From Pithys albifrons albifrons (Eukaryota > Chordata > Aves > Passeriformes > Thamnophilidae), in contig NC_092459.1 of the NCBI RefSeq assembly GCF_047495875.1, positions 17,655,795 to 17,719,794 of the forward strand: a stretch of 64,000 bases of DNA. Reading direction: 5' to 3'. Both the position numbers and the translations under genes were made by a program. A model generated the notes under the pieces. The model did no database searches, was not told where the DNA came from, and was given only the letters and a program-made list of their open reading frames with translations. Position 1 is the stretch's first letter, and every line of letters starts with the position of its first letter. Of the stretch, positions 35,490 to 47,873 are shown piece after piece.

Positions 35490-38400
35490 GAGAGGCAGTA
35501 AACTGATGTTCTGGTTTGGACAACACAGCCTATTCTGACCACCTTTGCCATGTATGCTAACCATCTTCTATAGTGTTTCCCAGATCCCCCTGACCTGAAT
35601 TCTTACTCCAAGAGGTGCTCTGATTTTGTCAAGGCTGACTCATGCAAGACCCTGGAGTGATTGTTCCTCTAGTGAAATCCCAGTCACCCCTTTTAGCACT
35701 GTGAAACTGAGTGATCTTTGCAGCTCTTGCCTAAGAGTTACTGAAGGATTTGACCCATAATTAGCTGAATCACATATAACATATTTAAAAAACACATTAG
35801 GAACAACTAGAACAGATGTATTGTCCCTGTAGTTACTACAGAGAAAATAGGGATTGCATTTGACCAGTGAGTTCAGACTCCTTTTCCCATAAATACCTTA
35901 AAAATGTTTATAAATGTAAATAAAAGGAAAACTTGTGCATAGAAAGATTAGAAAGACTATCAGTTGAGACCCATGTTCACATCCACACTGAAGAATTTGT
36001 ACTTCACAAGTCTGAAGGCTATGAGGTGGTTAAACTAAAGCCACATTTTTCTAAAAATTCTAAACTGGAATCCAGTCAATTGCTTTGATTAATTGATGAT
36101 CTCTCAGGTTTGTTCCTGGCATTGCTTTGAAAAATGAAAGTACTGGGAGAGAACTGATTTGTGTCTTTCCACTAAGCAGATAACTGTAGTAGAATCCCTC
36201 ATCCTTGCTAGGAAATGTCCACAACCAACCAGCCCTGGTATCTGCAGCTTCCAACCCATTTCATCCCAGGCAGGCTACCTGGGACTCTGTCAAACAGTTT
36301 CCTGAAAACCTGTTCTGATTTTGATAGGAGTTTCTGGAATTGAAGGTGTTTCAGAATAAGCATCTTTAATTCATTGAATCACTGTTTTCAACGTAGTTAA
36401 GTTGTCAGAAATCTTTTTAACAACTCCATGTTCCACACAGTGCTCAATATGGAAAGGACAAATACACAGATATGAAGTTTTTCCTTGTGAGGGCTTGCTT
36501 TTCATCAGAAAACAAGTACAAGTGCAAGGGATACTAGAAATACCAGTTACCAAAATAACCTTTTTGCTTTTTAAAAGTAGGGAAGTCATCAGGGGCATTC
36601 ACTAATACATGTCTTTAATAATATGCAATTTAAATTACAGAAGCATTTTGTTAAAAGTATTCTAACTGTTGTACCTTTAAATTCTTCACTAAATGCAGTG
36701 TAAAGTGTTCCATACATAAAAAGTATTATTTTATAAATAATAGCTATTTTTTAGAGTTCTTATTGCCTTGAATGAAAACAAACTAGTTCTTTCTTAGAAT
36801 TCATTCTAAAAAATGCAGTTGGATGGACAATGTCATTAATCAAGCAGGTACTGCATCCATGAAGACTGCTCAGGATTAAGTGAAGCTTAAATACAGCAGA
36901 TAATTTTAGATGAGTTTAGAAGCCTTCAGATGAGGAGGAATCCTTGTGAGCAAAATCCACTTCACCATTAACTGCAGTTGGAACTCAGACTCTACTGCAA
37001 TTTCAAATGAGACATAACCATAACAGCTGACCATCACTGAACCTTGAAATTTAGACCTATTTTTAGTCTTGTAGCATATCTTTTATATTTTCCATAGAAT
37101 CTCCCACCAGAAGAAGCTTTTTTGCCATGCTAATGGCAATGTTAGCGTGGCATAAAAAGAACTGGAAAAAATTCCCATGATCATTTGGTAGGTTGTGTAA
37201 CTTTTGATGGAACATTTGGCCCTGTGAAAGTGCTTTATGAATCACTCCAACCCTAGTCATATGTCTTTCTGGTTCTTTAAAATCACTTCTGCATCAGACA
37301 ACATTAAAGTAGAAGTAGATAATTAATCTTTAGAAACCCAGAGAGCCAAGATAAAAATTTACTGGCTCAAATCCCCTTGTATGGCAAGATACACAGGTTG
37401 CATATTGCTTTTCTTGAGCAAAATCTGGGTAGCAGGATGCATCAGTCTCTGTAGGCTCATTCTCTTTTTGCAGGTTACATTCACAGTCAGACATTTGCCC
37501 TTGCTGCTCCACAACTCCCTGGTTCTTCATCACTGTTTCAGAATGTCAGTTTGCAATGTTGTACCTAGACAATTATTGACTTCCTCCCCAGCCTGGGAAG
37601 TGCTAATGTCTTTGTCTAGACAATAAAGTGATAACATTGCTCCCAGTATCTTTGTTTAAGGAAATCGTTGACTCCTTTGGAGCTAGCTACTTACATGTTT
37701 ATGCAAACATACAATTCATATAACAGCACCTTGACAATCACATTTTCTAAAGTAAAGTGTAAGGAAATATTGCATGCAGTTTATAAGACTCTTTTTGAGA
37801 ATGAACATAGAAGTGAAAAAAATCTTTTAGGAGTGATGATGGTCTTGGGGTATGTGCCTGAAACTTTATATATGAGGTATACTTTGATCTTTACTTTTTC
37901 TATGATCCATAAACATAAAGAATTAGAGTTAGAATGTACTTTTCATGAGCAAAGTAAGCCTGAACAATATAATATCAGTCTCTTAGTGTCCATATGAGCT
38001 AATTGCTCAGAGATCACTAGCGGTAGTCTCAGGAGTACTAACAATCTTTTTAGGATCATTTTCAGAGTTTAGTATCAGTCTGCCTGAAATAAGGTTAATT
38101 TGCAAGTGGTCCTTCTCTAGTAAGTTCTATACCTTAATGTCCTTCAGAATTTTGTTTGATATCTGCTCCCCATTTTGAAATCTAACTTTCAGAAGTCTTG
38201 AAATTGCTCTTTTTAACATGAACTTTTTAATGAAAAACTTCACATTTACACTGGTCAATGCACCCTTAAGAAAACAGAAATACAAAACAAAAATGGTCTG
38301 ACATAATTTGTTTGAAGGAATAACATTTATAAAATGCAACTCAATGCATACTAAATTTGCTATTTCAGCCAGTGTGTTAAAAACGAAAAGAAATTTGAAA

Positions 38401-38584
38401 TCTTCAGGCTAGAGTTTATTTAGAAGCATAAACTTCTAAAGTATGGGGAAAATCTTACCCATGACTCCTTTGATACTTTTAGAGAGCCACTAGGGAGCAG
38501 AAGGCAATGCTCCCCATTCCCTGAGGGGTGTCCTGGCTGGATGTGCAGCAGCAAGACAATTGGAAGTGGGCTCAGCCCCTTCAC
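35490..38584. other. AT-rich DNA, possible intron
   Basis: No transposon recognised. An imperfect hairpin lies at 37117-37159. Moderately long open frames exist on the minus strand at 36.06-36.6 and 37.06-37.53 kb, but no family was recognised and in-frame stops separate them. Confidence 0.35.
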
Positions 38585-38654
38585 CTGCCAACTGGGGTCC
38601 TTCAGGCACAAAGAGATGAAGTTTCACAGCACAAGAGGCAGCAGTTTCAGAGCA
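38585..38654 (-). CDS. Candidate short coding exon
   Basis: The minus strand has a very good acceptor (CTTGGTTCTTTGTTCAG) and donor (TTGGCAG/GTGAAG) around 70 bases. Only one frame is open; it starts in phase 0, ends in phase 1 and reads CSETAASCAVKLHLF then VPEGPQLA. The phases do not join directly to the exon at 31746-31881, which needs a preceding exon ending with two bases, so at least one exon would lie between. The surrounding 400 bases are a GC-richer patch that could be an unrecognised repeat. Confidence 0.3.
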
Positions 38655-40037
38655 CTGAACAAAGAACCAAGAACAAGGAATCAGTCCCAGTGCTGACACA
38701 GGTTTCATTTGTCAAGACTGGCAGGTCACAGTGGAAGATCTGAACACTTGATGTGGATATTGAACTCCAGAGGCTGGGAAGGCTGCAAAAGCTGAGCAGC
38801 TCTGGGCAGTAGATCATTATTCACTAGTGCAGGTGGGCACAAGCTGTTGCAGAAATATTGGCTTAATTTATGTGTTTTATTCTGTTTACCCAATCTTGTG
38901 AGTGTAACAGCCACAGGTTTCTGATGATCAAAAAATGACTGTTACTAAAGTGTTATGTAGGCACAAAAATTCACTATGATTTCTACAAAGCCTTCATTGT
39001 CTCAGGAACTAGAAACTTCAAGAGTTACAGCTGTCTTCAGGACCATTTCTTACAAAACTTTTCCATATGCTGGCAAAAAATGAGTGCCTTCGCAGAAGCT
39101 GCTGGATACTGCTGCAGTGGTCCAAGAGTCTTTGAGCGAGCAGCGAGCAGGAGGAAGAGTGGTCCATCCTGACAAACACTGCAGAGCCATTATTCTTGCC
39201 AGAGCTGCATCCCTGAGGCAGAGAATTGCATTAATGGTCTAATCATGGGAGACAAAATAAATTTATAAAAAACAATCTCTCTGTCCTTTGATGTACATAC
39301 CAGGTAAAAAGGAACCCATTGTCCCTCTTTGTTTCCCTTAATTGCTATATTGTGTGATATGAAAATATGGTTCTCTCAAGTTTGTTTCCAACCCATGCAA
39401 TTATAATTTTGAAAGTATAATGCATTCATTTACAACACATTTTGTTAATGTTCCTCTTCAAAGTGATACTAGGACAGACTATCCAAATAAGAATAGCTGT
39501 TGCCAAACACAATAAGCTCAAGTTGGTCTCATTAAAAATATTTCTGAAGAGAAAAATACTAGAAATTTGTAAATACTCATATCTAGATATTTCATACAAA
39601 GATATAAGCTTGCACATACAGATCACACATTTGCTAAATAAACACTAATTTTAATTAAGAAAAATAATACAAAAAAGAGTTTTTAATGACTGGACAGGAC
39701 TTGAATACACTTTGCATCTGGTTTTAAAGTACTTACCTATTTCAAGATAACCTTTGTTTTGAAATATACTCAGCATTACATTTAATATGTGGCATTCTTT
39801 TAAAAAATTTTGATCATAGAAAAAATTATTAGTTTCTGAGTCTTCCCTTCATAGGCTATGATTATTTATAATTTCTAAATACTTTCAGAAGGACATATAT
39901 CAATTTAATTATAATATTATGATGGTTTATCTCTGATTTTACTTGAAAGTACAAACACATTACTGGTTATATGACAAGGAACACACAATATACACCCTTG
40001 CAATGAACAGAACAATAGCACAGAAAAACACGACTGA
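38655..40037. other. Unassigned DNA
   Basis: A GC-richer patch continues to about 39.25 kb, then AT-rich unique sequence. No gene or transposon recognised. Confidence 0.35.
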
Positions 40038-40042
40038 CAGAC

Positions 40043-40770
40043 TGTGCTGGTTTAAATGTAAACTGGCAGGAGAAAACAAAGCCAACACAAAAGAGATCAC
40101 AAGTCAGAGCCACAATTTAATAACAATATCACAACAAATGCAATGGCACAAAGAGAAACTGGTCTCAACCCACAAAACTCAAAAGTACAACCCAGCACCG
40201 TGGGGCACGAACATAATGGTGCTTGTTAGCCCCTGTGCTGAGACCCACGTGGTTCCCCCAAGTCCAAAGCAAAAGGAAGGGAAAAAACCTGCTGGTGCAG
40301 AGGAGAGTCGCAGTCCAGTCGGGAGTGGTGGCCTTCTCCTGTCGAAGTTCTGATCTTTCTCTGAATCTGACAAGTAGTTCCCTGAGGTCTTCAAACCCCC
40401 AGATTGTGTATGCTCAGGTCCAGGTGGGGAGCACCCAGTACCTCTCCCAGGGTGGAGAGTTAAACAATGAATGATCTGACTCTGTGAGTCATTGGGTATT
40501 TTGGAATCATTGATTGCCCATTAGCAGACATGCCCCCTCAGGCTGGGTGTTAGGGTGCTAATGACTCCCTGGAGAGAAGTTATCACAGCTCTTATCTTAC
40601 AGGTGTCTTTCACACCCAGCTCACAGCCTGAGGGGTCAGGTGTGCCCTGGGCAGCTGCTGCAAATGGTCCATTGTTCATAGTTCATGGGAAATGCATAGA
40701 GGGTATGGGATACATATCTTTGGTAACCCCCACACAGTGATAAACTGGTCCCACCTGCTGAACCAGGACA
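40043..40770 (-). mobile_element. Solo ERVL-like LTR, copy B
   Basis: Begins TGTGCTGGTTTAAATG and ends CTGAACCAGGACA. A perfect 5-bp target duplication CAGAC lies at 40038-40042 and 40771-40775. It is homologous along its length to the LTR at 15430-16053, in the same orientation. Minus orientation is inferred from ATTAAA on that strand (40116-40121) near the 3' edge. It is 104 bases longer than copy A, mostly from a segment between CCCTGG repeats (40567 and 40645) that copy A lacks. No viral genes adjoin. Confidence 0.85.
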
Positions 40771-40775
40771 CAGAC

Positions 40776-42328
40776 CAAAAGCCAGCAGAAAAACATAACT
40801 AAAAAATGACCTGCTCTTTATGCCAATCACGGACTGGGCAGCTCTTAGTATAATAAAATATTAATAATAAAAGATGTTCTAACTTGCATTCAGTTATCTA
40901 CCATCCAAAACTCCAGGAAAGGATTTTTAATCACATCTCATTGCCCTCAAGAAGCCCTTCTTTGTTGCCCATTTGAATTGTATGGTAAAAGTTCTGTGTT
41001 AAAAAAAATGGAAAGATGTGATTACAGCAAGAGGAAAATCTATACAGAGCAGGCAGTAGAAGGTATGCTAAATCAGTTAACAGTGTATATCATACATTTT
41101 GCAACAGTATTTTTCTTAAAAATTAGTTAGATCATATCAAGAAATATGCAATTTTCTAAAAGAAATTTAATGCAGGATAAGGCCAAAACAGTAACATAAA
41201 TATTACATTTCTATTAATAGCAGTTAATGTTTTAAAAATAAACGATTCTTTTAAGTTATATTACATCCCAGGAGAGTCCTGAAATATAAAATCTCATGAA
41301 ACTGAAAAAACGTCATGCCCTGTTCCAAAACTGGTGAGAAAAAGAAGTGAAACTCAACGAGATGCTTTATGTAGGTATCTCCAGTGATAAATCAGACACT
41401 GCTTATTAATTCACAGTAAGTAATATCATCTGGTTAGGAAAACAAAAAGGCTCTATAGACAAAAGAACAGAAGGTAGTTCTAGCTATAGATGTGGAAACA
41501 CTCTGCAGGAAATCCTCTGTCCATGCATTCTGAGTGAAATGCAGTCAAAATGGGAATTGTTTGCAGAAAAAAAATGCCCACAGAAGCACCATTTCTGGGA
41601 TCTGTTTCCCATCTTACTTGCCAGGCCTGTGAAAATCACTCAATCCACCATCTCCAGGGGAATGATTTTCTCAAGGTGGCCCAAATCCTCACCCCCCATT
41701 ATTTTAGGTCTTGGTGGGATGTCCACTCTGCCTATGCAGATTAACTTTTGAAAATATTTTGTGCTTATGACATAATCAAAGTGGTATCTTTAAAACTGTG
41801 TCCTCTGAGAGCTGATGACCAGGCCAAGGTTGTACTTTAAAGAGTTTGTCTTTCAGTCGCAGTCCCAATAGGACTGGGAGATATGTCACCATGTGCTGTG
41901 GCTTCCTCCTGGCACACATGGTCAATGTTATAATATTTTATTTTTCCTTTCTCATAGAGTTTTATAAATTCATTCTCTGTCCTTAAGACTATTCCTGAAT
42001 TAAATAGCCTCTTACTCTTCAGATTAAAGTGCAGGTCCCAACTGTTGATTGGTAAGGACCAACAAGGACATAAGAAAAGAAACACAAAAGAAGAGACAAA
42101 ATAGTTGAGAGGATGGAATGCTGTCTTATGAGGAGAGACCAGAGAAGTCCAAAGAGTGTGTAATTGATATTTTAAAAATCCTGAGGAGTGAGTATGAATA
42201 TATAAATTGCTAACAACCCTAAAATAATATAACTACATTGAAGGTGGTAGCGTACTAGCTTAAATGAGGTTTATAAACTACTTTTCACTCATTTGGTACC
42301 GAATTTCAAAAGTCATTGGCACAGGAGC
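40776..42328. other. Unassigned AT-rich DNA
   Basis: No gene or repeat supported. A short GC-richer part near 41.52-41.75 kb is open on the plus strand in two frames without recognisable product. Confidence 0.4.
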
Positions 42329-42864
42329 TGTAAGATCCCAGGCCCCAAGCTCACCAAAGGGATTTTACTTTAAAAATTTACAAGGCTCCAACAATATCTG
42401 CCTTCCAGATTATTAGAAGAGCCTTCACTTCTTTTAACACCTAAAGAGAGACCACACAGGAGAAAAGCTGCACATATTTTCTCAGAGGGTCATTTTACTA
42501 GTAAACCTTAGAAAATAAGAGTACTTGGCAAAAGTTTAAAGGGTAGCAATCAACCACAATAAAACATTCTGCAAAGCCTGAACTTAGCACACACTAACCC
42601 ACACAACTTAGCAAATTCCAACACATCCAGTCCCCAGCTAGCCAAAATATTAAGAAAGGAGAAAAAGAAGTAAAGAGAGAGAAAAGGAGCAAATTATAGC
42701 TACCAGTAGAGAGTCCTATGCAAGTCCAGCTTCCACGTGTCTGGGTTGGAACAGTCATGGAGAGCAGGTGTTGCTGCTTTTATTTGCTTTGGCTCCCCTG
42801 TGGTCACATGCCCCGCCTTTAGGGGGGACTGTCCAACATGTGCAAAGTTCCCTGGCTATGCACA
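42329..42864 (-). mobile_element. Possible LTR, unclassified
   Basis: On the minus strand a GC-richer block GGCGGGGCATGTGACCAC is followed by CAAATAAAAGCAGCAAC, which looks like an upstream element plus TATA box. Terminal TGTGCATAGCC and TGTAAGATCCC would form rough inverted ends. No target duplication was found. Composition differs from the flanks. Both identity and borders are uncertain. Confidence 0.35.
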
Positions 42865-45800
42865 CTTTAATAGTGTAGACATACTTAAATGAAACATTTA
42901 AAACTTGAACAAAAGAGTAACATTCCACATTTACTTTACATTGCAGTCATTACCTAAAAATTTTACTTTCTAGATTCATAATAAAGTTAATGTTGAAGAT
43001 AATATAAATTTAGAAACAACTTGCCATGTAAATGTGGATTACTCTTCAACTATCTAATCAATTTACTGGTTTAGATCCATATGTTTTGCTCAGGTACTGT
43101 AAATTTTCTCTTCCAAAATTAGGAATATTGTTTAGTTTTAAAGAATATAACTATATAAATGTTCACATGCAGTATAATAGATTAAGAGAGTAGATCAGTG
43201 GATTAAAAGAAGAAAAGTGACACTGATTATCCATATTGCTACTTGATAAAATCTTATTTTCCTTGTTATTTTTGCAGATTGAAATACTTATGTTTGATTT
43301 TGATAACAATATTCTTAGTTTATTAAACAAAGGAGCTAGTAACAATCACAGAATCACATAATCAGAGATTATAATGCTGGTATTATAACAATATAATTAA
43401 TAACCTTATACTGTTCTTGCTTGATGAATATTTCTATTTCACTATAATAATTCCCCAAGGTCTTTGATGTTCTTGTATTTATCTTATCTCTAGAAATTAT
43501 CTGATTTATACCAGAAATAAAAAAAAAAATCTGCAAGTTTATATGATCCTCATAATAAATTCCCATTGTTCTAGGAAAAACAGACTCCAGCATCACCACA
43601 AGAAGATTCAGACTTTACCAGAAATCTCTTCATGCACATTGTCACTCTTCCTTGCATGCATAGTCTTCCTCTACAAGTGCCTCCTGACACATATCATTTA
43701 ATCAGTTTACAGGGTTATTTTTAGGAAAATATAGAGCTTTTATTTGTGAACGGTCATGCTGTGATAAAGAAATCAAGCTAGCTGTAGGAATTCCACTTTT
43801 AAGCCATAGGTGCTACCAATCACATAATAGGTGTCTAACAGGTACGTCTGTCTACCTGTCACACTTTCTTGAGCAGTTTACAGCTGAATTGATTTTTTTA
43901 ACCTTCATCATTATTTTGTACTGCTGACAAGCCAGCAGAAGTGAAAAAGGTTTAAATAAGAATTCTTGAATTTACCTAGATTTCCAGTTTCAAAGCAAAC
44001 AATCTATATGTGGTGGTCACTTCTTTCATCTTTCTTGTCAGTCTGTAACTGAAAATGAAGATAAGAAACCTAGTGTAATGAAAGTTCAGTGACTGCAGCA
44101 CTGGCTGAATTTCAAGGTTACTTTACTTTATCCCCGTCCTTGATTGCAGAGGAAAGATATCTTCTCTCAAAGTATATTGAAGATACTTATACATACATTT
44201 TTCCATCTATAAAAGTATACACATTTTGATTACTTTTCAGATAGCCTTTTCCTAGGAGACTGAATATTCACATGACCTCCCCTGCCCTGTCTGATGGACA
44301 AATTTACAGTGTTTGTAACAAAATTTATTTAATGAAGAAATACTTCCAAGAGCCTAATTCTGATTTCAGATTCACCTGCGTAAATGAGGAGTATCTGTGC
44401 TGAAACCAAAATAAAACTAGTGTCAGCTGTCATCAGTTTTGCACACTGTAATTCAAATTCATAAGCCAGTGTGCCAGCAAAGTTAAAGAGCTCTACTTCA
44501 GCTGAAAGGAGCTATATTTTCAGTTGCATTATCTAAGAAATTGAAAGCAATTAACAGTGAGGAACATGACCAAAACTGTTAGATTTTGTTATATAATACC
44601 TCTCACAAAAATTACCTGATTGTGCCGCATATGCCTGCATATGCCTGCAAAATGTTAAGACTCTGCCCATTTCCATCAAAGAGAATGTCAAGATTTAGCT
44701 CAGACCAAAGAAGACCAAAGCTACACAAAACACAGAAGCCTTATGTTACTGTCAGTATGCCCTGTCTGTATTACGATGATCAGGAAGCACTTAACAGCAC
44801 TTAACAGGGCCCTTACAAAGTTTGTGGTTTTGTTTTTTTTTTTTTTTAATGAAGCCCTGGGAATCTTAAGCACACAAGAACATTTTTTTTGTCAATGAGG
44901 TAACAAGCCCCATTTTCTTTGAAGGATGTACTATAATAAAAGCATTTTTTAGTGTCTCCCTAAATTAGGTTATATTATAAACTGTTAATTTATATACTCT
45001 GCCCAACACCTTAATATCCAGTGGCTCAAAGAGAATTGTTTTAGTTATTAAATTAACTTCATGGTATACACTGAAAAAAAAGGTGATAAAATCAATCACT
45101 AATAAAAAAATTAATAAGCACCATTAAGAAGATATACATTAATAATACTGTGCACATAGCACTATCTGACATTAGAGTATCTCTTATCACAGCAAAAAAA
45201 ATCATCAAATAAAGATCATTAATAAGATGCAATCTGATTCTCAAATTCTTATCTAATGATAGTCAAAGACACAGACTAAAACTGAACATTCTTTGAACAT
45301 CAGATTGTTTCTCTATAAATGAAAAAGAGACTTGTAACAGTTGAAATATTACAATTTTCTATCAATTTTTACTGTTATAAATGAGACATGATCTTTTCTG
45401 TAGCAATAGGTGAAAAAGATGAGATTATATAGGCATTATATAAAGACATGTACATTTCCGCTTAGTGTTAGGGTTTGTACTTTTTATATAAATTTATGTA
45501 AAATTATAGTATATTAATAAATTGGTACTTAGTAATTTTTTTCTGGTGTAGCTAGATCATTTTTCAGTCAAAAGAACAAAGATGCTGAAAGATTGAGGAT
45601 CTACATTATGTCAGCACAAAAGGACCAAAAATTCCATGTGTTATGTGCAGCATCTTTGTATTTGATAGAGACTGAATTGAATGAAAGGGCATGGATCTCC
45701 AGCCACTGAACTTCCTCATAAGGTTACCAGACATAGCAGAATTTCCTTTCATTAGCTGAGAGAGTATGAAGAAAGGGGTCAAAAAAGTCACCTCCTCATA

Positions 45801-46681
45801 AAGGTTAGATTTGTCTGTGCTGTAAACTATCCATTATGTGGAATTCTTCATAATGCGAACAATTCCGTAGAAAACTTCTTTCACTACAGTATGAATTTCT
45901 AACAATATTGGTAATCTCCTGCAAAAATCACCCCTTCTGTATAAGCTGTCTGAAATATTAGTTCAGAACACTATCAAATTAGTCACTTCCAAACGTGTTC
46001 TACAGACTGTAACAGAATACTATTGCACAGGTATATCATATGGCTTCCATACTGAATGTATAATTCTTTTTTAGCATTTGAAAGTTGATACTGTTATCAT
46101 CACTTCATCATCTTGGGATAATAGAAATATTTCAGGCAGAAGCATCTCATTCATAATCTACATTACCTTTTAGAAACAAAATCATGCAGAAGCTACCACA
46201 TGAATACAGAGGTATGTAGGAGGTATGTAGGAGGCAATTTGTAAGCAGATAAACACTTTTAGTATAGTAAAAGAGTCGACCGAGATTATTTCCTTTCTGC
46301 TGATGCCAATTTTCAACACCAGAGATGTTCTGCTGTCACTAGTCAGCAAGAGAGGATGCAAAGACTTGTGATGTAGTATCAGCCCTAGGCAGAACAGGAA
46401 ATTAAAAAATAACTAAAAGATGGAAGAGAATTTATGGGAAATAAACCTTAACAAATAAATCTGACTATGTGGTTGGCAATTATACATTTGTCTGAAAAGG
46501 AAAATGAAAATAGTCAAATGTTTGAGAAACACTTACTTAGTAAAACATGACATTATGATATAGAATTGTCATTATATATGCTATATCTAAGAATAGATTA
46601 TATGATCTCCAATATTACTGCAAACTACACAGTCACATCAATTTCAAAAGGGAGATGTCCAAGAGGACTGCTTTACTCTTA
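42865..46681. other. Long AT-rich stretch, nothing recognised
   Basis: Only small local duplications appear: 10-bp tandem pairs near 44.64 and 44.80 kb and an 11-bp pair near 46.21 kb. No protein, RNA or transposon call can be supported. Confidence 0.45.
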
Positions 46682-46682
46682 C

Positions 46683-46829
46683 TCACAGGCTCACAGACTA
46701 TTCTGAGTTGGAAGGGACCCACAAGGATCATCAAGTCCAACTCCTAAGTCAATGGCCCATACAGGGGATTGAACCCATGACCTTGGCATTATTACAACCA
46801 AGTTTCAACCAACTGAGCTAATCTCAGGG
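46683..46829 (-). mobile_element. tRNA-Ile/CR1 SINE (TguSINE1-like)
   Basis: Read on the minus strand, the element starts with TTAGCTCAGTTGGTTGAAAC, continues as a degraded tRNA-Ile body through CCAAGGTCATGGGTTCAATCC, and then passes into a CR1-type 3' end whose plus-strand form is TTCTGAGTTGGAAGGGACCC, ATCAAGTCCAACTCC. A tRNA-derived promoter fused to a CR1 tail is the structure I know from zebra finch TguSINE1, mobilised by CR1 enzymes. The tRNA part has lost several stem positions and is not a functional tRNA. It inserted just downstream of the tRNA-Glu gene, in the same orientation. Confidence 0.75.
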
Positions 46830-46835
46830 TCGAAT

Positions 46836-46840
46836 AAAAA
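46836..46840 (-). terminator. RNA polymerase III terminator (T5)
   Basis: Five T on the minus strand, 20 bases past the 3' end of the tRNA-Glu gene. This is the first oligo-T downstream and suits pol III termination. It lies between the tRNA gene and the SINE head. Confidence 0.7.
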
Positions 46841-46860
46841 CCATGAGGCATCAGTTGGGG

Positions 46861-46932
46861 TTCCCTGACCGGGAATCGAACCCGGGCCGCGGCGGTGAGA
46901 GCGCCGAATCCTAACCACTAGACCACCAGGGA
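46861..46932 (-). tRNA. tRNA-Glu (anticodon CTC)
   Basis: The 72-base minus-strand sequence begins TCCCTGGTGGTCTAGTGG and ends GGTTCGATTCCCGGTCAGGGAA. It gives a full cloverleaf: acceptor stem TCCCTGG with its matching strand, D arm, anticodon loop CTCTCAC with CTC at positions 34-36, and a T arm containing GGTTCGATTCC (B box). The A box is TGGTCTAGTGG. I see no mismatch from the vertebrate tRNA-Glu(CTC) I remember. As usual for nuclear genes, CCA is not encoded. There is no intron, and an oligo-T terminator follows within 25 bases. Intact stems and promoter boxes indicate a working gene that decodes GAG. Confidence 0.97.
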
Positions 46933-47397
46933 GCAGGTTGATTCTGTCCAAAATTGTCATTATTGACATGAAAGATAATGTAAAAATTGCTACTGATGTG
47001 CAGATGGTGAACACCTGTAAAATGATAAAAAGGGATGAATACAATGCTAATATGTTTGTATAAGTACTTTGGAAATATTAATCTTTTGGCAAACAGAATT
47101 CATTCAAACACTCATTTTAGCTTCACTCCATCTATGACTGTTTCGGGCACAGCAAGGAGTAAAAAAGGATAAGCTACTACATGTGTCTATACGTAGACAC
47201 TTCTAGATACAGAAATGCAGTTTATACAAGATTTCTGTGTCCACTTGTGATTAATTTGAATTTATCCCATGGCATTAGAGCTACTGTGACTTTATATGGG
47301 GAGAAATTGGCAGACTTGTTATGATCCTTTTAATAATATCCATTGAGTTTCATTCTGATTCCTTACTGTTGCAGCTACATTCTCATCCAAAAAACAG
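46933..47397. other. Unassigned DNA upstream of the tRNA gene
   Basis: AT-rich and featureless; no other tRNA seen nearby. Confidence 0.4.
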
Positions 47398-47826
47398 ATG
47401 TGGATAGGCTTGAGAGGGTCCAGAAAAGGGATGCAAAGATGTTTAAGGGATTGGAAAGCTTGACATTTGAGGAAAGGCTGAGAGAACTCTAATTGTTTGG
47501 CCTTGAAAAAAGAAGGCCATGTTCCAATATTTAAAATATTAAAAGGGTGGCTATAAAGAGGATGAAGACTCCTTTCATACAAGAAGTCATGTGGAAAAGA
47601 CAAGGAGCAATGGGTACATATTAGTCTTGGGGAGATTCTGATTGGATACAGGAAGAAAAAAATTCATGAGGACAAGTAGACATGGAATAATGTCTCCAGA
47701 GAAGTGGTGCTTCCTCAATGTTGGACACTTTTAAGATTCAGATGGACAGCCAGACTATGCTTTTGCCAAAAAGGTTGGATCAGATGATATTAGAGGTCTC
47801 ATCCAATCTGTTATTCAATGACTCCT
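47398..47826 (+). mobile_element. Old CR1 LINE 3' fragment
   Basis: The plus strand follows the end of CR1 ORF2 and its 3' region: GATAGGCTTGAGAGGGTCC, GAGGAAAGGCTGAGAGAACT, GGTTGGATCAGATGATATTAG. Frames are broken by stops and indels, and the terminal octamer tail has decayed (TTATTCAATGACTCC). The element is a heavily mutated, non-coding fossil. Confidence 0.7.
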
Positions 47827-47873
47827 TGAAATGAAAGGTTGCGTAAAAATTCTTCCATCTCTCCTAGCACATG

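Noticed and set aside
43345..43370. ACAGAATCACATAATCAG resembling a CR1 tail
   Set aside because: No CR1 body follows on the expected side, and the match is too short in AT-rich DNA.
43981..44053. 73-base minus-strand segment with a good acceptor and GTAAAT donor
   Set aside because: Every frame meets a stop (one only at the last codon), and the phase cannot join the 31.8-kb exon. The same place also has an acceptor-like tract on the plus strand, so it is more likely pyrimidine-rich chance.
46805..47044. 79-codon minus-strand frame
   Set aside because: It is read-through across the tRNA-Glu gene and its SINE neighbour.
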